Below, in pieces: positions 37,730-46,777 of a stretch of 52,858 nt of DNA. The notes below the pieces were generated by a model. That model searched no databases and was not told the DNA's origin. It worked only from the letters and a program-made list of their open reading frames with translations. How positions within the stretch are numbered: position 1 is the first letter of the stretch; every line of letters starts with the position of its first letter. Origin of the DNA: Comamonadaceae bacterium (GTDB taxonomy: Bacteria; Pseudomonadota; Gammaproteobacteria; Burkholderiales; Burkholderiaceae_C). A program made the translations under genes and the position numbers. The DNA is taken from positions 1-52,858 of the forward strand of contig CANJPU010000032.1 of the NCBI GenBank assembly GCA_947476285.1. The letters run 5' to 3'.

Positions 37730-38860
37730 TCAGCCGAGGAATTGGCGCCCGGTCAGGCGTTCATGCTCGCGCGCCGCAAAGCGATCGGTCATGCCCGCGA
37801 TGTAATCAGACACAGCACGGGCAGTGTCCGAGCGCGCGGTGAAATCAGCCGGCATCTGAGCTGGGTCGGCCAGATAGGCATCGAACAACTCCCGCACGAC
37901 CAGCTTGGCCTGCCCCATGGTGCCCAGCACCTGGGGGTGCCGATACAGCTTATGCAGTAGAAAATGCTTGAGTGCGGCTGACTTGGCTCGCATTGCTTCG
38001 CCGAAGCACACCAGAGGCCCCGCGAGCCTGGCCTCTTGCGCGCTTTGGGGCTTCTCATGCTCCAGCCCGATCCGGGTCGCGTCAATGACATCGTAGACCT
38101 GTGCGCTGAGCATGCGGCGTATCGACTCATACAGCAGTCGTCTGCCTTGCAGAGCCGGAAATTCCACAAGCGTCGCAACGCGGTATTGCTCGAACAGCTC
38201 GATCCCCTGAAGCTGCTCGATCGTGATGAGACCGGACCGTACGCCATCATCGATGTCATGCGCGTTGTAGGCAATCTCATCGGCCAGGTTGCACAATTGC
38301 GCCTCCAGGCTGGGCTGGGTTCGGTTAAGGAACCTTCTGCCCACACCGCCCGGCTCAATCGCCTCCAGCGCCTGCGCATGCTTGCGCGCGCAGTGCTTGA
38401 GGATGCCCTCGCGGGTTTCGAAGCTCAGGTTCAGGCCATTGAATGCCGGGTAGCGCTCCTCAAGTTCATCCACCACCCGCAGGCTTTGCAGGTTGTGCTC
38501 AAACCCACCGTACTCGCCCATGCAATCATTGAGCGCATCCTGCCCGGCATGGCCAAAAGGCGTGTGCCCGAGGTCGTGCGCCAGCGCCACTGCCTCGACC
38601 AGGTCTTCATTGAGTTGCAATGATCGGGCGATCGAGCGTGCGAGCTGGGCCACTTCGAGCGAGTGGGTCAGACGCGTTCGAAACAGGTCACCCTCGTGGT
38701 TGAGGAACACCTGCGTCTTGTAGACCAGGCGGCGAAAGGCTGTGGAATGAACAATCCGGTCCCGGTCGCGCTGGAACTCTGTGCGCGTAGGGGCCGGCGC
38801 TTCCGCATGCCGCCGCCCGCGTGACGACGCCGGGTCGCAGGCGTATAGGGCCAGGGTCAT
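37730..38860 (-). CDS. dgt: deoxyguanosinetriphosphate triphosphohydrolase-like protein
   Basis: 376-residue HD-domain dNTPase releasing triphosphate from dNTPs. Metal ligands are in RTRLTHSLEVAQLARSIAR and in the HD motif ALAHDLGHTPFGHAGQDALN. The N-terminal EFQRDRDRIVHSTAFRRLVYKTQVF is typical of the short, type-1-like branch common in non-enteric bacteria. It follows aroB by 12 bases, a frequent arrangement in betaproteobacteria. Substrate preference among dNTPs cannot be told. Confidence 0.93.
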   Translation of the reverse strand: MTLALYACDPASSRGRRHAEAPAPTRTEFQRDRDRIVHSTAFRRLVYKTQVFLNHEGDLFRTRLTHSLEVAQLARSIARSLQLNEDLVEAVALAHDLGHTPFGHAGQDALNDCMGEYGGFEHNLQSLRVVDELEERYPAFNGLNLSFETREGILKHCARKHAQALEAIEPGGVGRRFLNRTQPSLEAQLCNLADEIAYNAHDIDDGVRSGLITIEQLQGIELFEQYRVATLVEFPALQGRRLLYESIRRMLSAQVYDVIDATRIGLEHEKPQSAQEARLAGPLVCFGEAMRAKSAALKHFLLHKLYRHPQVLGTMGQAKLVVRELFDAYLADPAQMPADFTARSDTARAVSDYIAGMTDRFAAREHERLTGRQFLG

Positions 38861-38872
38861 TGGCGTTGCATT

Positions 38873-39988
38873 TCAGCGCGGGCAGCAGCAGCGATCAATC
38901 ACTTCAGCCACAAGCTCCGAGGGTGCAGAACGCACCAGTGCGCTGCCGGGCTTGTCGATCACAACAAACTTGATCTCTCCAGCCTGCGCTTTCTTGTCCA
39001 CCTGCATCAGTTCCAGATAACGCTGCGCGCCCAGCACCGGGCCCACGATGGGCAGGCCCGCTCTGTGCACCAGACGGGTGATCCGTTCGACAAAGGCGAG
39101 GTCCACCAAGCCCAGCCTATGCGACAAATCCAGTGCCATGACCATGCCGCATCCCACCGCTTCGCCATGCAGCCATTGGCCATAGCCCAGCCCGGTCTCG
39201 ATTGCGTGGCCGAAGGTGTGACCGAAGTTGAGAATGGCGCGCAAGCCCGACTCTTTCTCGTCCTGTCCGACCACCCATGCCTTGATCTCGCAGCTTCGGC
39301 GCACGGCGTGGGCCAGCAGCGCAGGATCGCGCTGATTCAAGCCGTCGATGTTCGCTTCGATCCACGAGAGAAAATCCATGTCCGCGATCGGTCCGTACTT
39401 GATGACCTCGGCCAGGCCCGCGCTGAACTCTCGCGCCGGCAGGCTGGCCAGCGTATCCAGGTCGCACACCACCAACTGAGGTTGGTAGAAGGCGCCAATC
39501 ATGTTCTTGCCCAGCGGATGGTTGATGGCCGTCTTGCCCCCCACGGAGGAATCGACCTGCGCGAGCAAGGTGGTGGGCACTTGCACGAAAGGCACGCCAC
39601 GCATGTAACTGGCCGCTGCAAAGCCGGTCATGTCACCCACCACGCCACCACCCAGCGCGTACAGCACGGTCTTTCGGTCGCAGGCTTTGCCAAGCAGCGC
39701 ATCAAAAATCAGATTGAGCACCTGCCAGTTCTTGTGTTCCTCGCCATCGGGCAGCGATACCACATGAATCTGGCGGTGCCGCGCGGCAATCGCCTGCTGT
39801 AGCCGCGCCGCATAGAGCGGGGCAACGGTGGTGTTGCTCACGATCAGCGCCTGGGACGACGCGGGAACGCCCGACCATGTCGCTGGAGAGCCAAGCAAAC
39901 CTGAGCCGATCTGAATCGGATAACTGCGCTCACCCAGATCGATCTGGACGCGTTCGGACGCGGATGACACTTTGGACGGGTCTGACAT
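38873..39988 (-). CDS. aroB: 3-dehydroquinate synthase
   Basis: 371-residue NAD- and metal-dependent enzyme of the second shikimate step, cyclising DAHP to dehydroquinate. Conserved segments are [52 protein letters not shown] and the metal-binding [15 protein letters not shown] with GEAVGCGM. The ATG at 39988 is used; an in-frame TTG three codons upstream is unlikely. It is separated from aroK by 11 bases. Confidence 0.96.
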   Translation of the reverse strand: MSDPSKVSSASERVQIDLGERSYPIQIGSGLLGSPATWSGVPASSQALIVSNTTVAPLYAARLQQAIAARHRQIHVVSLPDGEEHKNWQVLNLIFDALLGKACDRKTVLYALGGGVVGDMTGFAAASYMRGVPFVQVPTTLLAQVDSSVGGKTAINHPLGKNMIGAFYQPQLVVCDLDTLASLPAREFSAGLAEVIKYGPIADMDFLSWIEANIDGLNQRDPALLAHAVRRSCEIKAWVVGQDEKESGLRAILNFGHTFGHAIETGLGYGQWLHGEAVGCGMVMALDLSHRLGLVDLAFVERITRLVHRAGLPIVGPVLGAQRYLELMQVDKKAQAGEIKFVVIDKPGSALVRSAPSELVAEVIDRCCCPR

Positions 39989-39999
39989 AGACCCCAAGT

Positions 40000-40527
40000 T
40001 TAAGCGCGCGGCAATACCCCGGCCAATTCAAGCTGCATCTGGATCATGTTGACAAGCATCGCCACCGAGGGGCGGCCAGTTTCGATCACAAAGTGGGCCG
40101 TCTCGCGATAGAGACCATCACGCTCCTCATGCAGCTTGCGCAGCCGCGAGAGTGGGTCGCCCACCTGCAGCAAGGGGCGATGGGTGTCGTGCCGCAGGCG
40201 CCGGAACACTTCATCAGGGGATGAGCGCAGGTAAACGACGTGGCAGGCTTCGTGCAGATGGCGGCGATTGGCCTGCCGCAGCACGGCGCCACCTCCTGTA
40301 GCCAGCACCGCCGGCCCCTGCTGAGTCAGTTCGTGGATGGTCTCTTCCTCGATGTCACGAAACGCGGCTTCTCCCTCGCGCTCGAAATATTCGCGAATCG
40401 AGCAACCCAGACCTTGCTCGATCACATGATCCGAGTCCTTGAACGGAAGGCCGATCCGGCGTGCCAGATGGCGGCCCACCGTGGACTTTCCCGAGCCCGG
40501 CAGACCGACAAGTGCGATCAGGCTCAA
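40000..40527 (-). CDS. aroK: shikimate kinase
   Basis: 175-residue kinase phosphorylating shikimate at O3. The P-loop is [11 protein letters not shown] at about residues 8-18, the shikimate-binding Asp lies in DSDHVIEQ, and the [10 protein letters not shown] and RPLL lid regions are present. No ATG exists in a suitable place. TTG at 40527 ([11 protein letters not shown]) matches the family N-terminus and overlaps the stop of the 15-codon frame upstream (TTGA). Normal context would be pilQ-aroK; here pilM stands only 40 bases upstream. Confidence 0.93.
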   Translation of the reverse strand: MSLIALVGLPGSGKSTVGRHLARRIGLPFKDSDHVIEQGLGCSIREYFEREGEAAFRDIEEETIHELTQQGPAVLATGGGAVLRQANRRHLHEACHVVYLRSSPDEVFRRLRHDTHRPLLQVGDPLSRLRKLHEERDGLYRETAHFVIETGRPSVAMLVNMIQMQLELAGVLPRA

Positions 40528-40571
40528 GGTCCGCAGTCGGCCACGCTGTTGCGAATGTTGATCAGAATCAC
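40524..40571 (-). pseudogene. 15-codon remnant, probably the 5' end of pilN
   Basis: A GTG overlapping the pilM stop (GTGA) opens a frame reading (M)[14 protein letters not shown], ending at a TGA that overlaps the aroK TTG. PilN proteins start MILIN or similar and usually overlap the end of pilM, so the first codons look like the native pilN start. The remainder is unlike PilN and may be the 3' end of pilQ or new sequence. The reading is short, and only about five residues support the pilN identity. Confidence 0.5.
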
Positions 40572-41668
40572 TGCAGGAACCTCCGCATGGCCAAGCCGCA
40601 TGAGGTGAGATAGGAAGGCGCCTCGCGCCGCATCTTGCGCTCGCGCACGCCCGAGCCGATCTGCATGCCTTCGAAAGGATTGGCCAGAATGCACGGGAAT
40701 GAAGTCTGGGCGGTGACAGCATCGTTCAGCCCCGGCAAGGCGGCGGAGCCACCGGCAAGCATGATGTAGTCGACGCGGTTATGTGGTGTGCTGGTGAAGA
40801 AGAACTGCAAAGCCCGCGCAACCTCCTGGGCCATGCTTTGCACGAAGGGCTTGAGCACGCCGGATTCATAGTCTTCGGGCAGATCCGAATTACGCTTTTT
40901 CGACTCTGCCTCTTCCGGCGAGAAACCATATTGGCGCACGATCAACTGCGTGAGCTGCGCACCGCCGAAGGCCTGGTCCCGGTCATAGAGCACTTCATCA
41001 TTCTTGATGACCTGCATGCTGGTTGTAAAAGCACCGACCTCGAAGAGCGCGACCATGGTGTCAACGCCCTGGTTGGGCAAGGACTGGATGAGCCGACCAG
41101 CGGCCAGCCTGGACGAGTACGACTCCACGTCCACGATCACCGGCTTGAGGCCTGCAGCCTCGGCCAGGCCCTGGCGGTCCTGCACTTTTTCGCGACGTGA
41201 AGCTGCGATCAGCACTTCGACATCGCCTGTGGAAGAAGTGCTGGGGCCAATGACGCAGAAGTCGAGGCTGACTTCATCGAGCGAGAACGGAATGTATTGA
41301 TTGGCTTCGGCCTCGACCTGAACTTCGAGTTCCTGCTCGGACAATCCACCGGGCAGCATGATCTTTTTGGTGATGACCGCTGAAGGCGGCAGCGCCATGG
41401 CCACGTTTTTCGTGCGTGTGCCGCTTTTCTTGATGACCCGGCGCATGGCGTCGGCGACTTCCTCGAATTTTTCGATGTTGCCGTCAGTGACCCAGCCTCG
41501 TTCGAGCGGCTCGATGGCGCAGCGCTCAAGGACGAGATTGCCATCCTTGTCGCGCCCCAACTCCACCAGCTTCACACTCGATGAGCTGATGTCCAACCCA
41601 AGCAGGGGTGCGGGTTGGCGGCTGAACAACGAGCCCAAAGCGATCAATGCAGTCTCCTGAAACGCCAT
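40568..41668 (-). CDS. pilM: type IV pilus assembly protein PilM (orphan)
   Basis: 366-residue cytoplasmic, actin-like ATPase-fold protein that normally binds the N-terminus of PilN and links to the PilNOP inner-membrane complex. Recognised from APLLGLDISSSSVKLVEL, the PPSAVITKKIMLP segment, EANQYIPFSLDEV, IVDVESYSSRLA and IMLAGGSAALPGL. The frame is complete, ending in TSCGLAMRRFLQ as in full-length homologues. pilN, pilO, pilP and pilQ, which should follow it before aroK, are missing, so a normal pilus complex cannot be made from this locus. Confidence 0.94.
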   Translation of the reverse strand: MAFQETALIALGSLFSRQPAPLLGLDISSSSVKLVELGRDKDGNLVLERCAIEPLERGWVTDGNIEKFEEVADAMRRVIKKSGTRTKNVAMALPPSAVITKKIMLPGGLSEQELEVQVEAEANQYIPFSLDEVSLDFCVIGPSTSSTGDVEVLIAASRREKVQDRQGLAEAAGLKPVIVDVESYSSRLAAGRLIQSLPNQGVDTMVALFEVGAFTTSMQVIKNDEVLYDRDQAFGGAQLTQLIVRQYGFSPEEAESKKRNSDLPEDYESGVLKPFVQSMAQEVARALQFFFTSTPHNRVDYIMLAGGSAALPGLNDAVTAQTSFPCILANPFEGMQIGSGVRERKMRREAPSYLTSCGLAMRRFLQ

Positions 41669-41912
41669 ATTTCCAGGCGTAACAAACTTAAGATTTCACT
41701 TCAATGCTAGCAGCAACATCCTTGTCGCGCAAAGAGATTTTCCATTTTAGGCACCTGCGACCGTTGCCAAACACCGACGAGGCAAGCTGCCATACTCCGT
41801 GTCAAGGGTTGGCGTTTGCGTTCTCAACCCGCAGTTTCAGCGTGCGCGGATCTCCGGGCAGAAGTCCGCACTCATTTTTATAATGGCCCTCTCGGACGCC
41901 ACGTGGATACTT

Positions 41913-44315
41913 ATGTTTTCTAATAAAAGCCCCGCCACGCCCGGCCCGTCGCCATCCATGGATCCCCCCCATCGGAGCCGGCGCGCGCTGTTGACACGGC
42001 TGGCCTTGTGGTTCGGCGGCATTGCGCTGGCGGGCCTGGCCTCGTTGCTGATCATTGTGGGGGTGGCCCTTGCCGTAGCCTATCCCAACTTGCCCGATAT
42101 CTCCGATCTTTCGGATTACAGGCCCAAGCTGCCGCTGCGCGTTTTTTCGGCTGAGGGCGTGCTGATCGGCGAGTTCGGCGAGGAGCGCCGCAACCTCACG
42201 CCCATAGGGCAGATTCCGAAAGTCATGAAAGACGCGGTGCTGGCCATCGAAGACTCGCGCTTCTATTCCCACGGCGGCGTGGACTACCGCGGGCTGCTGC
42301 GCGCGGCACTGGCCAACCTGGGCCGTGTCAAAAGCCAGGGCGCATCCACCATCACCATGCAGGTGGCGCGCAATGTCTATCTCTCGTCGGAGAAGACATT
42401 CACCCGCAAGCTCTACGAAGTTCTGCTGACCTTCAAGCTCGAACACAGGCTGAGCAAGGACCAGATCCTCGAGATCTACATGAACCAGATTTTTCTGGGC
42501 AACCGCGCCTACGGTTTCGCGGCTGCGTCCGAAGCGTACTTCGGCAAGCCCATGAAAGAGCTGACCATCGCAGAGGCGGCCATGCTGGCCGGTCTGCCCA
42601 AGGCGCCATCTGCCTACAACCCCATCACCAATCCCAATCGTGCCCGGTCTCGCCAGCTCTACATCATCGAGCGCATGCAGGACAACAACTTCATCACCGC
42701 CGCCCAAGCCGATGCCGCGAAGAAACAAGAGCTCAAAATTCGCAATCCAGCGGACAACTCCCGGGTGCATGCCGAGTACGTCGCGGAGACGGTTCGACAA
42801 CTGGTCTATGCCCAATATGGCGATGAAACCTACACCCGTGGGCTCAACGTTGCCACCACCATCAAGGTCGCGCAGCAAGATAGCGCCTACAAATCGCTGC
42901 GCCAGGGCATCATGGACTACGAGCGCCGCCAGATCTACCGCGGGCCTGAAGAGTTCGTTGAGTTGCCGGTCGATCCCAAAGAAGCCGAAGACGCGATCGA
43001 CGACGCGTTGGCCGATCATCCCGACAACGGCGACGTCATGTCCGCGGTGGTGCTGGAGGCCAGCCCCAAGCGGATTCTCGCCGTGCGCCTCAACAGCGAG
43101 CGGCTGGAAATCACCGGCGAAGGCCTGCGGCCTGCACAGTCTGGACTGTCGGACAAGGCACCGCCCAAGACCAAGATCCGGCGTGGTGCGGTGATCCGGG
43201 TGGTCAAGACACCCAAGGGCACTTGGGAGATCACGCAGTTGCCGGAAGTCGAAGGCGCGTTCATCGCGCTGAACCCGCGCGATGGCGCAATCCAGGCTCT
43301 GGTGGGGGGCTTTGACTTCAACAAGAACAAGTTCAACCATGCGACCCAGGCTTGGCGACAACCGGGTTCGGCATTCAAGCCCTTCATTTATTCCGCCGCA
43401 CTGGAAAAAGGCTTCACGCCGTCCACGGTGGTCAACGATGCGCCGTTGTTCTTCGACGCCGGCGTCACCGGTGGGCAGCCGTGGGAGCCGAAGAACTACG
43501 ACGGCAAGTTCGAAGGGCCTATGCCTCTACATACAGCCTTGGCCAAATCCAAGAACATGGTCTCGATCCGCGTCTTGCAAGCAGTGGGGGCGCAGAAGGC
43601 GCAGGATTGGATCACGCGCTTCGGCTTCGACGCAGACAAGCACCCTCCCTACCTGACCATGGCGCTGGGCGCGGGCTCGGTCACCCCGATGCAGATGGCC
43701 ACGGCGTATTCGGTATTCGCCAACGGCGGCTTTCGCGTCAATCCCTGGCTGATCACGAGGATCACCGACCAGAAAGGCAAGACCCTGGTGGAAAGCCAGC
43801 CGCCGCTGCCCAACGAGTCGGTGCGGGCAATCGATGCGCGCAATGCTTTTGTCATGAACCGCCTGCTACAGGAGGTGGCCCGTGCGGGCACCGCCGCCCG
43901 TGCGCAGAGGGACCTCAAACGGGTGGATTTGTATGGCAAGACCGGCACCACCAACGACTCCATCGACACCTGGTTCGCCGGCTATCAACCCACTCTGGCG
44001 GCCGTGGTCTGGATGGGCTATGACACACCCCGCTCCCTGGGAGACCGTGAAACCGGCGGTGGCCTGAGCCTGCCGGTGTGGATCAACTTCATGGAGTCAG
44101 CCCTCAAGGAGGTTCCCGTGATGGAACCCACCGTGCCAGAGGGACTGGTCAATGTCGGGGGAGAGTGGTATTACGAACAATTCGCCGGCGGCAATGGCGT
44201 GAGCAGCCTGGGCGGCACCTCCCCAGGGCGCGAAGGCGCGACCGGGGCAGAGGGCCGCCAGCCCGCTCCATCGGCTGACGAGCGCAAGAGCATCCTGGAC
44301 TTGTTCAGGAATTGA
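41913..44315 (+). CDS. mrcA: penicillin-binding protein 1A (bifunctional PBP)
   Basis: About 800-residue class A PBP that polymerises and cross-links peptidoglycan. One N-terminal membrane helix is followed by the GT51 transglycosylase domain (catalytic Glu in AIEDSRFYSHGG; QGASTITMQVARNVYL; IYMNQIFLGNRAYGF). An OB-like insert and the transpeptidase domain come next, with SxxK as GSAFKPF, then SKNMVSIR, and KTG in YGKTGTTND. The start is uncertain: 41913 was chosen, but 41958 and 41883 are also in frame, and none has a strong ribosome site. Divergent from pilM, the standard position for this gene. Confidence 0.95.
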   Translation: MFSNKSPATPGPSPSMDPPHRSRRALLTRLALWFGGIALAGLASLLIIVGVALAVAYPNLPDISDLSDYRPKLPLRVFSAEGVLIGEFGEERRNLTPIGQIPKVMKDAVLAIEDSRFYSHGGVDYRGLLRAALANLGRVKSQGASTITMQVARNVYLSSEKTFTRKLYEVLLTFKLEHRLSKDQILEIYMNQIFLGNRAYGFAAASEAYFGKPMKELTIAEAAMLAGLPKAPSAYNPITNPNRARSRQLYIIERMQDNNFITAAQADAAKKQELKIRNPADNSRVHAEYVAETVRQLVYAQYGDETYTRGLNVATTIKVAQQDSAYKSLRQGIMDYERRQIYRGPEEFVELPVDPKEAEDAIDDALADHPDNGDVMSAVVLEASPKRILAVRLNSERLEITGEGLRPAQSGLSDKAPPKTKIRRGAVIRVVKTPKGTWEITQLPEVEGAFIALNPRDGAIQALVGGFDFNKNKFNHATQAWRQPGSAFKPFIYSAALEKGFTPSTVVNDAPLFFDAGVTGGQPWEPKNYDGKFEGPMPLHTALAKSKNMVSIRVLQAVGAQKAQDWITRFGFDADKHPPYLTMALGAGSVTPMQMATAYSVFANGGFRVNPWLITRITDQKGKTLVESQPPLPNESVRAIDARNAFVMNRLLQEVARAGTAARAQRDLKRVDLYGKTGTTNDSIDTWFAGYQPTLAAVVWMGYDTPRSLGDRETGGGLSLPVWINFMESALKEVPVMEPTVPEGLVNVGGEWYYEQFAGGNGVSSLGGTSPGREGATGAEGRQPAPSADERKSILDLFRN

Positions 44316-44344
44316 CTCGGGCTGCCATCCATACCAGCCGAGGT

Positions 44345-44671
44345 TCAACGAAACGTCAATGGCTGTCCAGCTTGTTGCGCGGCGTAGCGTGAGAGGTTGG
44401 CAAAGAATTCCCCTTGCCCTTTGGTGTCCATCCAGCACTGGCCATCGAACTTGTAGTGAAAGCCGCCAGCCCTGGCGGCCATCCACACTTCATGCAATGG
44501 CTTTTGCAGATTCACGATGATCTGGCTACCGTCCTGGAAGGTGAGCGTGACCATGCCGCCAACTCTCTGGTTGTCGACGTCCGCATCTGTTTTGTCATTG
44601 ATGCTGTCACAACTGGCTTCGACGGCGCGCAGCAAGGCTTCGGCTCTATCCATGTACTCAGGGTCAGTCAT
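44345..44671 (-). CDS. cyaY: iron-sulfur cluster assembly protein CyaY (frataxin)
   Basis: 108-residue bacterial frataxin that binds iron and modulates the cysteine desulfurase complex. The start [18 protein letters not shown], the acidic first helix ([13 protein letters not shown]), [24 protein letters not shown] and the [19 protein letters not shown] sheet are typical. It converges on mrcA with 29 bases between stops, and diverges from the LptM-like gene by 12 bases. Confidence 0.94.
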   Translation of the reverse strand: MTDPEYMDRAEALLRAVEASCDSINDKTDADVDNQRVGGMVTLTFQDGSQIIVNLQKPLHEVWMAARAGGFHYKFDGQCWMDTKGQGEFFANLSRYAAQQAGQPLTFR

Positions 44672-44683
44672 TACAATTTCACC

Positions 44684-44884
44684 ATGTTGAAGGTCTACAA
44701 AATTCTAGTCGGCAGCCTGCGTTTCAGGCTTGCCCTTGCCGCCGGCATGGTCCTTCTGCTGGCCGCATGCGGTCAGCGCGGACCGCTCTTTCTGCCCTCG
44801 GGCGAAGCGGCCGCGGGCCGCGCCACCTTGCCGCAAATTCTCAATCCCACCCAGCCCGCGTCGGCGCCCGCCCCCAGATCATGA
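44684..44884 (+). CDS. lptM: small lipoprotein, LptM (YifL)-like
   Basis: 66-residue lipoprotein. The signal peptide ends in LLAAC followed directly by GQRGPLFLP, the LptM hallmark (GxKGPLyxP). In E. coli LptM assists oxidative maturation of the LptDE LPS translocon. The remainder is Pro/Ala-rich and unstructured. Location between cyaY (divergent) and lysA is the same as in many proteobacteria, including E. coli. The stop overlaps the lysA ATG (ATGA). The ATG at 44684 was chosen; no strong ribosome site precedes it. Confidence 0.85.
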   Translation: MLKVYKILVGSLRFRLALAAGMVLLLAACGQRGPLFLPSGEAAAGRATLPQILNPTQPASAPAPRS

Positions 44885-46170
44885 GTCCAAACCAACTCCC
44901 GGGCCACCCACACATCGCCTTCCTGGGCGACGAGCTTTTCATCGAAGGACTGCGCTTGTCCGACCTGGCGCATCAGTACGGCACCCCGCTGTTCGTCTAT
45001 TCAAAAGCCGCCATGCTTTCGGCCCTGGCGGCTTATCAGCGGGGCTTTGCCGGCCGCAAGGCCCGCATCTGCTATGCGATGAAGGCCAACTCTACGCTGG
45101 GCGTGCTGCAGGTCTTCGCCCAGGCCGGCTGCGGCTTCGACATTGTGTCAGGCGGCGAACTCGAACGTGTGCTTGCCGCAGGGGGCCAAGCCGAGGACAT
45201 CATTTTCTCCGGCGCGGGCAAGACCCGCGCCGAAATGCGCCAGGCGCTCCAGGCCGGCATCGGCTGCTTCAACGTCGAGAGCGAAGCCGAGTTGGAGGTG
45301 CTCAGCCAGGTGGCCAGCGAGATGGGCAAAGTGGCGCCAGTGAGCATCCGCGTGAATCCGGACGTAGACCCAAAGACCCATCCCTATATTTCCACCGGGC
45401 TCAAGGGCAACAAGTTCGGCGTTCCCCATGAGAGCAGCCTGCGCGCATACCAGCGTGCCGCCTCCTTGCCGGGCCTGAAAGTCAAGGGCATCGATTGCCA
45501 CATCGGATCGCAAATCACCGAAGAAGCGCCCTACCTGGACGCGATGGACCGCGTGCTGGACATGGTGGAGGCAGTAGAGGCTGCGGGCATCATGCTCGAA
45601 CACATCGATTTCGGCGGCGGCCTGGGCATCGACTATCAAGGCGACCAGCCACCGGCGGCCGACGCCCTGTGGGCAAAGCTTCTTGCCAAGCTCGACGCAC
45701 GCGGCTTTGGCCAGCGCATGCTGATGATCGAACCGGGCCGTTCTCTGGTGGGCAATGCCGGGGTCTGCGTCACCGAAGTGCTCTACATCAAGCCGGGCGA
45801 GCAAAAGAACTTCTGCATCGTGGACGCCGCCATGAACGACCTGCCGCGCCCAGCGATGTACCAGGCCTACCACGCCATCACCGCAGTGCGCCGCACGCAG
45901 CAAGCAGCCCAAACCTATGACGTAGTGGGGCCGGTTTGCGAAAGCGGCGACTGGCTGGGTCGCGACCGCGAACTGGCAGTCGGGCCGGGCGATCTGCTGG
46001 CTGTCCTGTCAGCCGGTGCTTATTGCATGAGCATGGCCAGCAACTACAACACGCGCGGCCGCGCAGCGGAAGTTCTGGTGGACGCGGACCGTGCGGTGCT
46101 TATCCGCGAGCGGGAGACTGCGGCCGACCAGATGCGTGGCGAGCGGCTTGCTTTCGGGCCACGTACTTGA
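44881..46170 (+). CDS. lysA: diaminopimelate decarboxylase
   Basis: 429-residue PLP enzyme for the last step of lysine synthesis. The PLP lysine is K68 in CYAMKANSTL. Other motifs are CGFDIVSGGELE, KGIDCHIGSQI, DFGGGLGIDY, MIEPGRSLVGNAG and VVGPVCESGDWLG, where the Cys reaches across the dimer interface. The C-terminus is YCMSMASNYNTRGRAAEVLV plus a short tail. It overlaps lptM by four bases. The last 71 bases run antisense through the 3' end of msrQ. Confidence 0.96.
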   Translation: MSPNQLPGHPHIAFLGDELFIEGLRLSDLAHQYGTPLFVYSKAAMLSALAAYQRGFAGRKARICYAMKANSTLGVLQVFAQAGCGFDIVSGGELERVLAAGGQAEDIIFSGAGKTRAEMRQALQAGIGCFNVESEAELEVLSQVASEMGKVAPVSIRVNPDVDPKTHPYISTGLKGNKFGVPHESSLRAYQRAASLPGLKVKGIDCHIGSQITEEAPYLDAMDRVLDMVEAVEAAGIMLEHIDFGGGLGIDYQGDQPPAADALWAKLLAKLDARGFGQRMLMIEPGRSLVGNAGVCVTEVLYIKPGEQKNFCIVDAAMNDLPRPAMYQAYHAITAVRRTQQAAQTYDVVGPVCESGDWLGRDRELAVGPGDLLAVLSAGAYCMSMASNYNTRGRAAEVLVDADRAVLIRERETAADQMRGERLAFGPRT

Positions 46171-46777
46171 ACAAGCGCCATCCCAGAAAGGCAGCAATGA
46201 TCGCCGCATAAACTGCCACTTCGCCAAAGTTGTTCTTGCCCGCGCGCATCCAGAAGAAATGCAGGATGCCCAGCCCAGCGATCAGATAGATCAGGCGGTG
46301 CAGCAATTGCCACCGCTGCGCCCCCAGGGCGCGGATGGCCCGGTTGAAGGACGTGGCCGCCATTGGCGTGAGCAGAACAAAAGCAGAAAAGCCCACCAGG
46401 ATGAACGGCCTCTTGGCGATGTCCTTGGCGATGTCCTCAAAGTCAAGACCCATGTCGAACCAGCTATAGCACAGCAGGTGCAGCACGACATAGAAATAAA
46501 CGAACAAGCCCAACATACGGCGCATGCGGGCCAGCGCTGGCGTGGCGGTGATCACGCGCAGTGGCGTCACTGCCAGCGTGATGCACAAGAAACGCAGCGT
46601 CCAGTCGCCGGTGGATCGGATTAGATATTCGGCGGGGTTGGCGCCCAGTTTGTTGGCCACTGCACCATAGACCAGCCATGCGAAGGGCAAGAGCGCCAAC
46701 GCGAACAGCACCGGCTTGGCCGCCGGATGGGTCAGCCAAGCCCCCAGCCGCTTAGCCCGTCCCTGCGCGCTCGCCAT
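46100..46777 (-). CDS. msrQ: haem-binding membrane subunit MsrQ of the MsrPQ system
   Basis: 225-residue membrane protein of the YedZ/ferric-reductase-like family that passes electrons from the quinone pool to periplasmic MsrP. About six hydrophobic segments are present; candidate haem histidines are in YFYVVLHLLCYSWFD, WQLLHRLIYLIAGLGILHFFW. It follows msrP with a one-base overlap. Its 3' end overlaps lysA by 71 bases in the opposite direction. Confidence 0.94.
   Translation of the reverse strand: MASAQGRAKRLGAWLTHPAAKPVLFALALLPFAWLVYGAVANKLGANPAEYLIRSTGDWTLRFLCITLAVTPLRVITATPALARMRRMLGLFVYFYVVLHLLCYSWFDMGLDFEDIAKDIAKRPFILVGFSAFVLLTPMAATSFNRAIRALGAQRWQLLHRLIYLIAGLGILHFFWMRAGKNNFGEVAVYAAIIAAFLGWRLFKYVARKQAARHASGRPQSPARG

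Noticed and set aside
41879..41884. TATAAT in front of mrcA considered as a promoter
   Set aside because: No -35 element at 16-18 bases, and it overlaps one of the possible start codons.
41802..43361. 519-codon open frame opposite mrcA
   Set aside because: Fully antisense to the PBP1A domains; no family features.
44316..44342. Hairpin between convergent mrcA and cyaY considered as a bidirectional terminator
   Set aside because: The stem (CTCGG-CTG/CAG-CCGAG with a bulge) is real but has no U tract on either strand.
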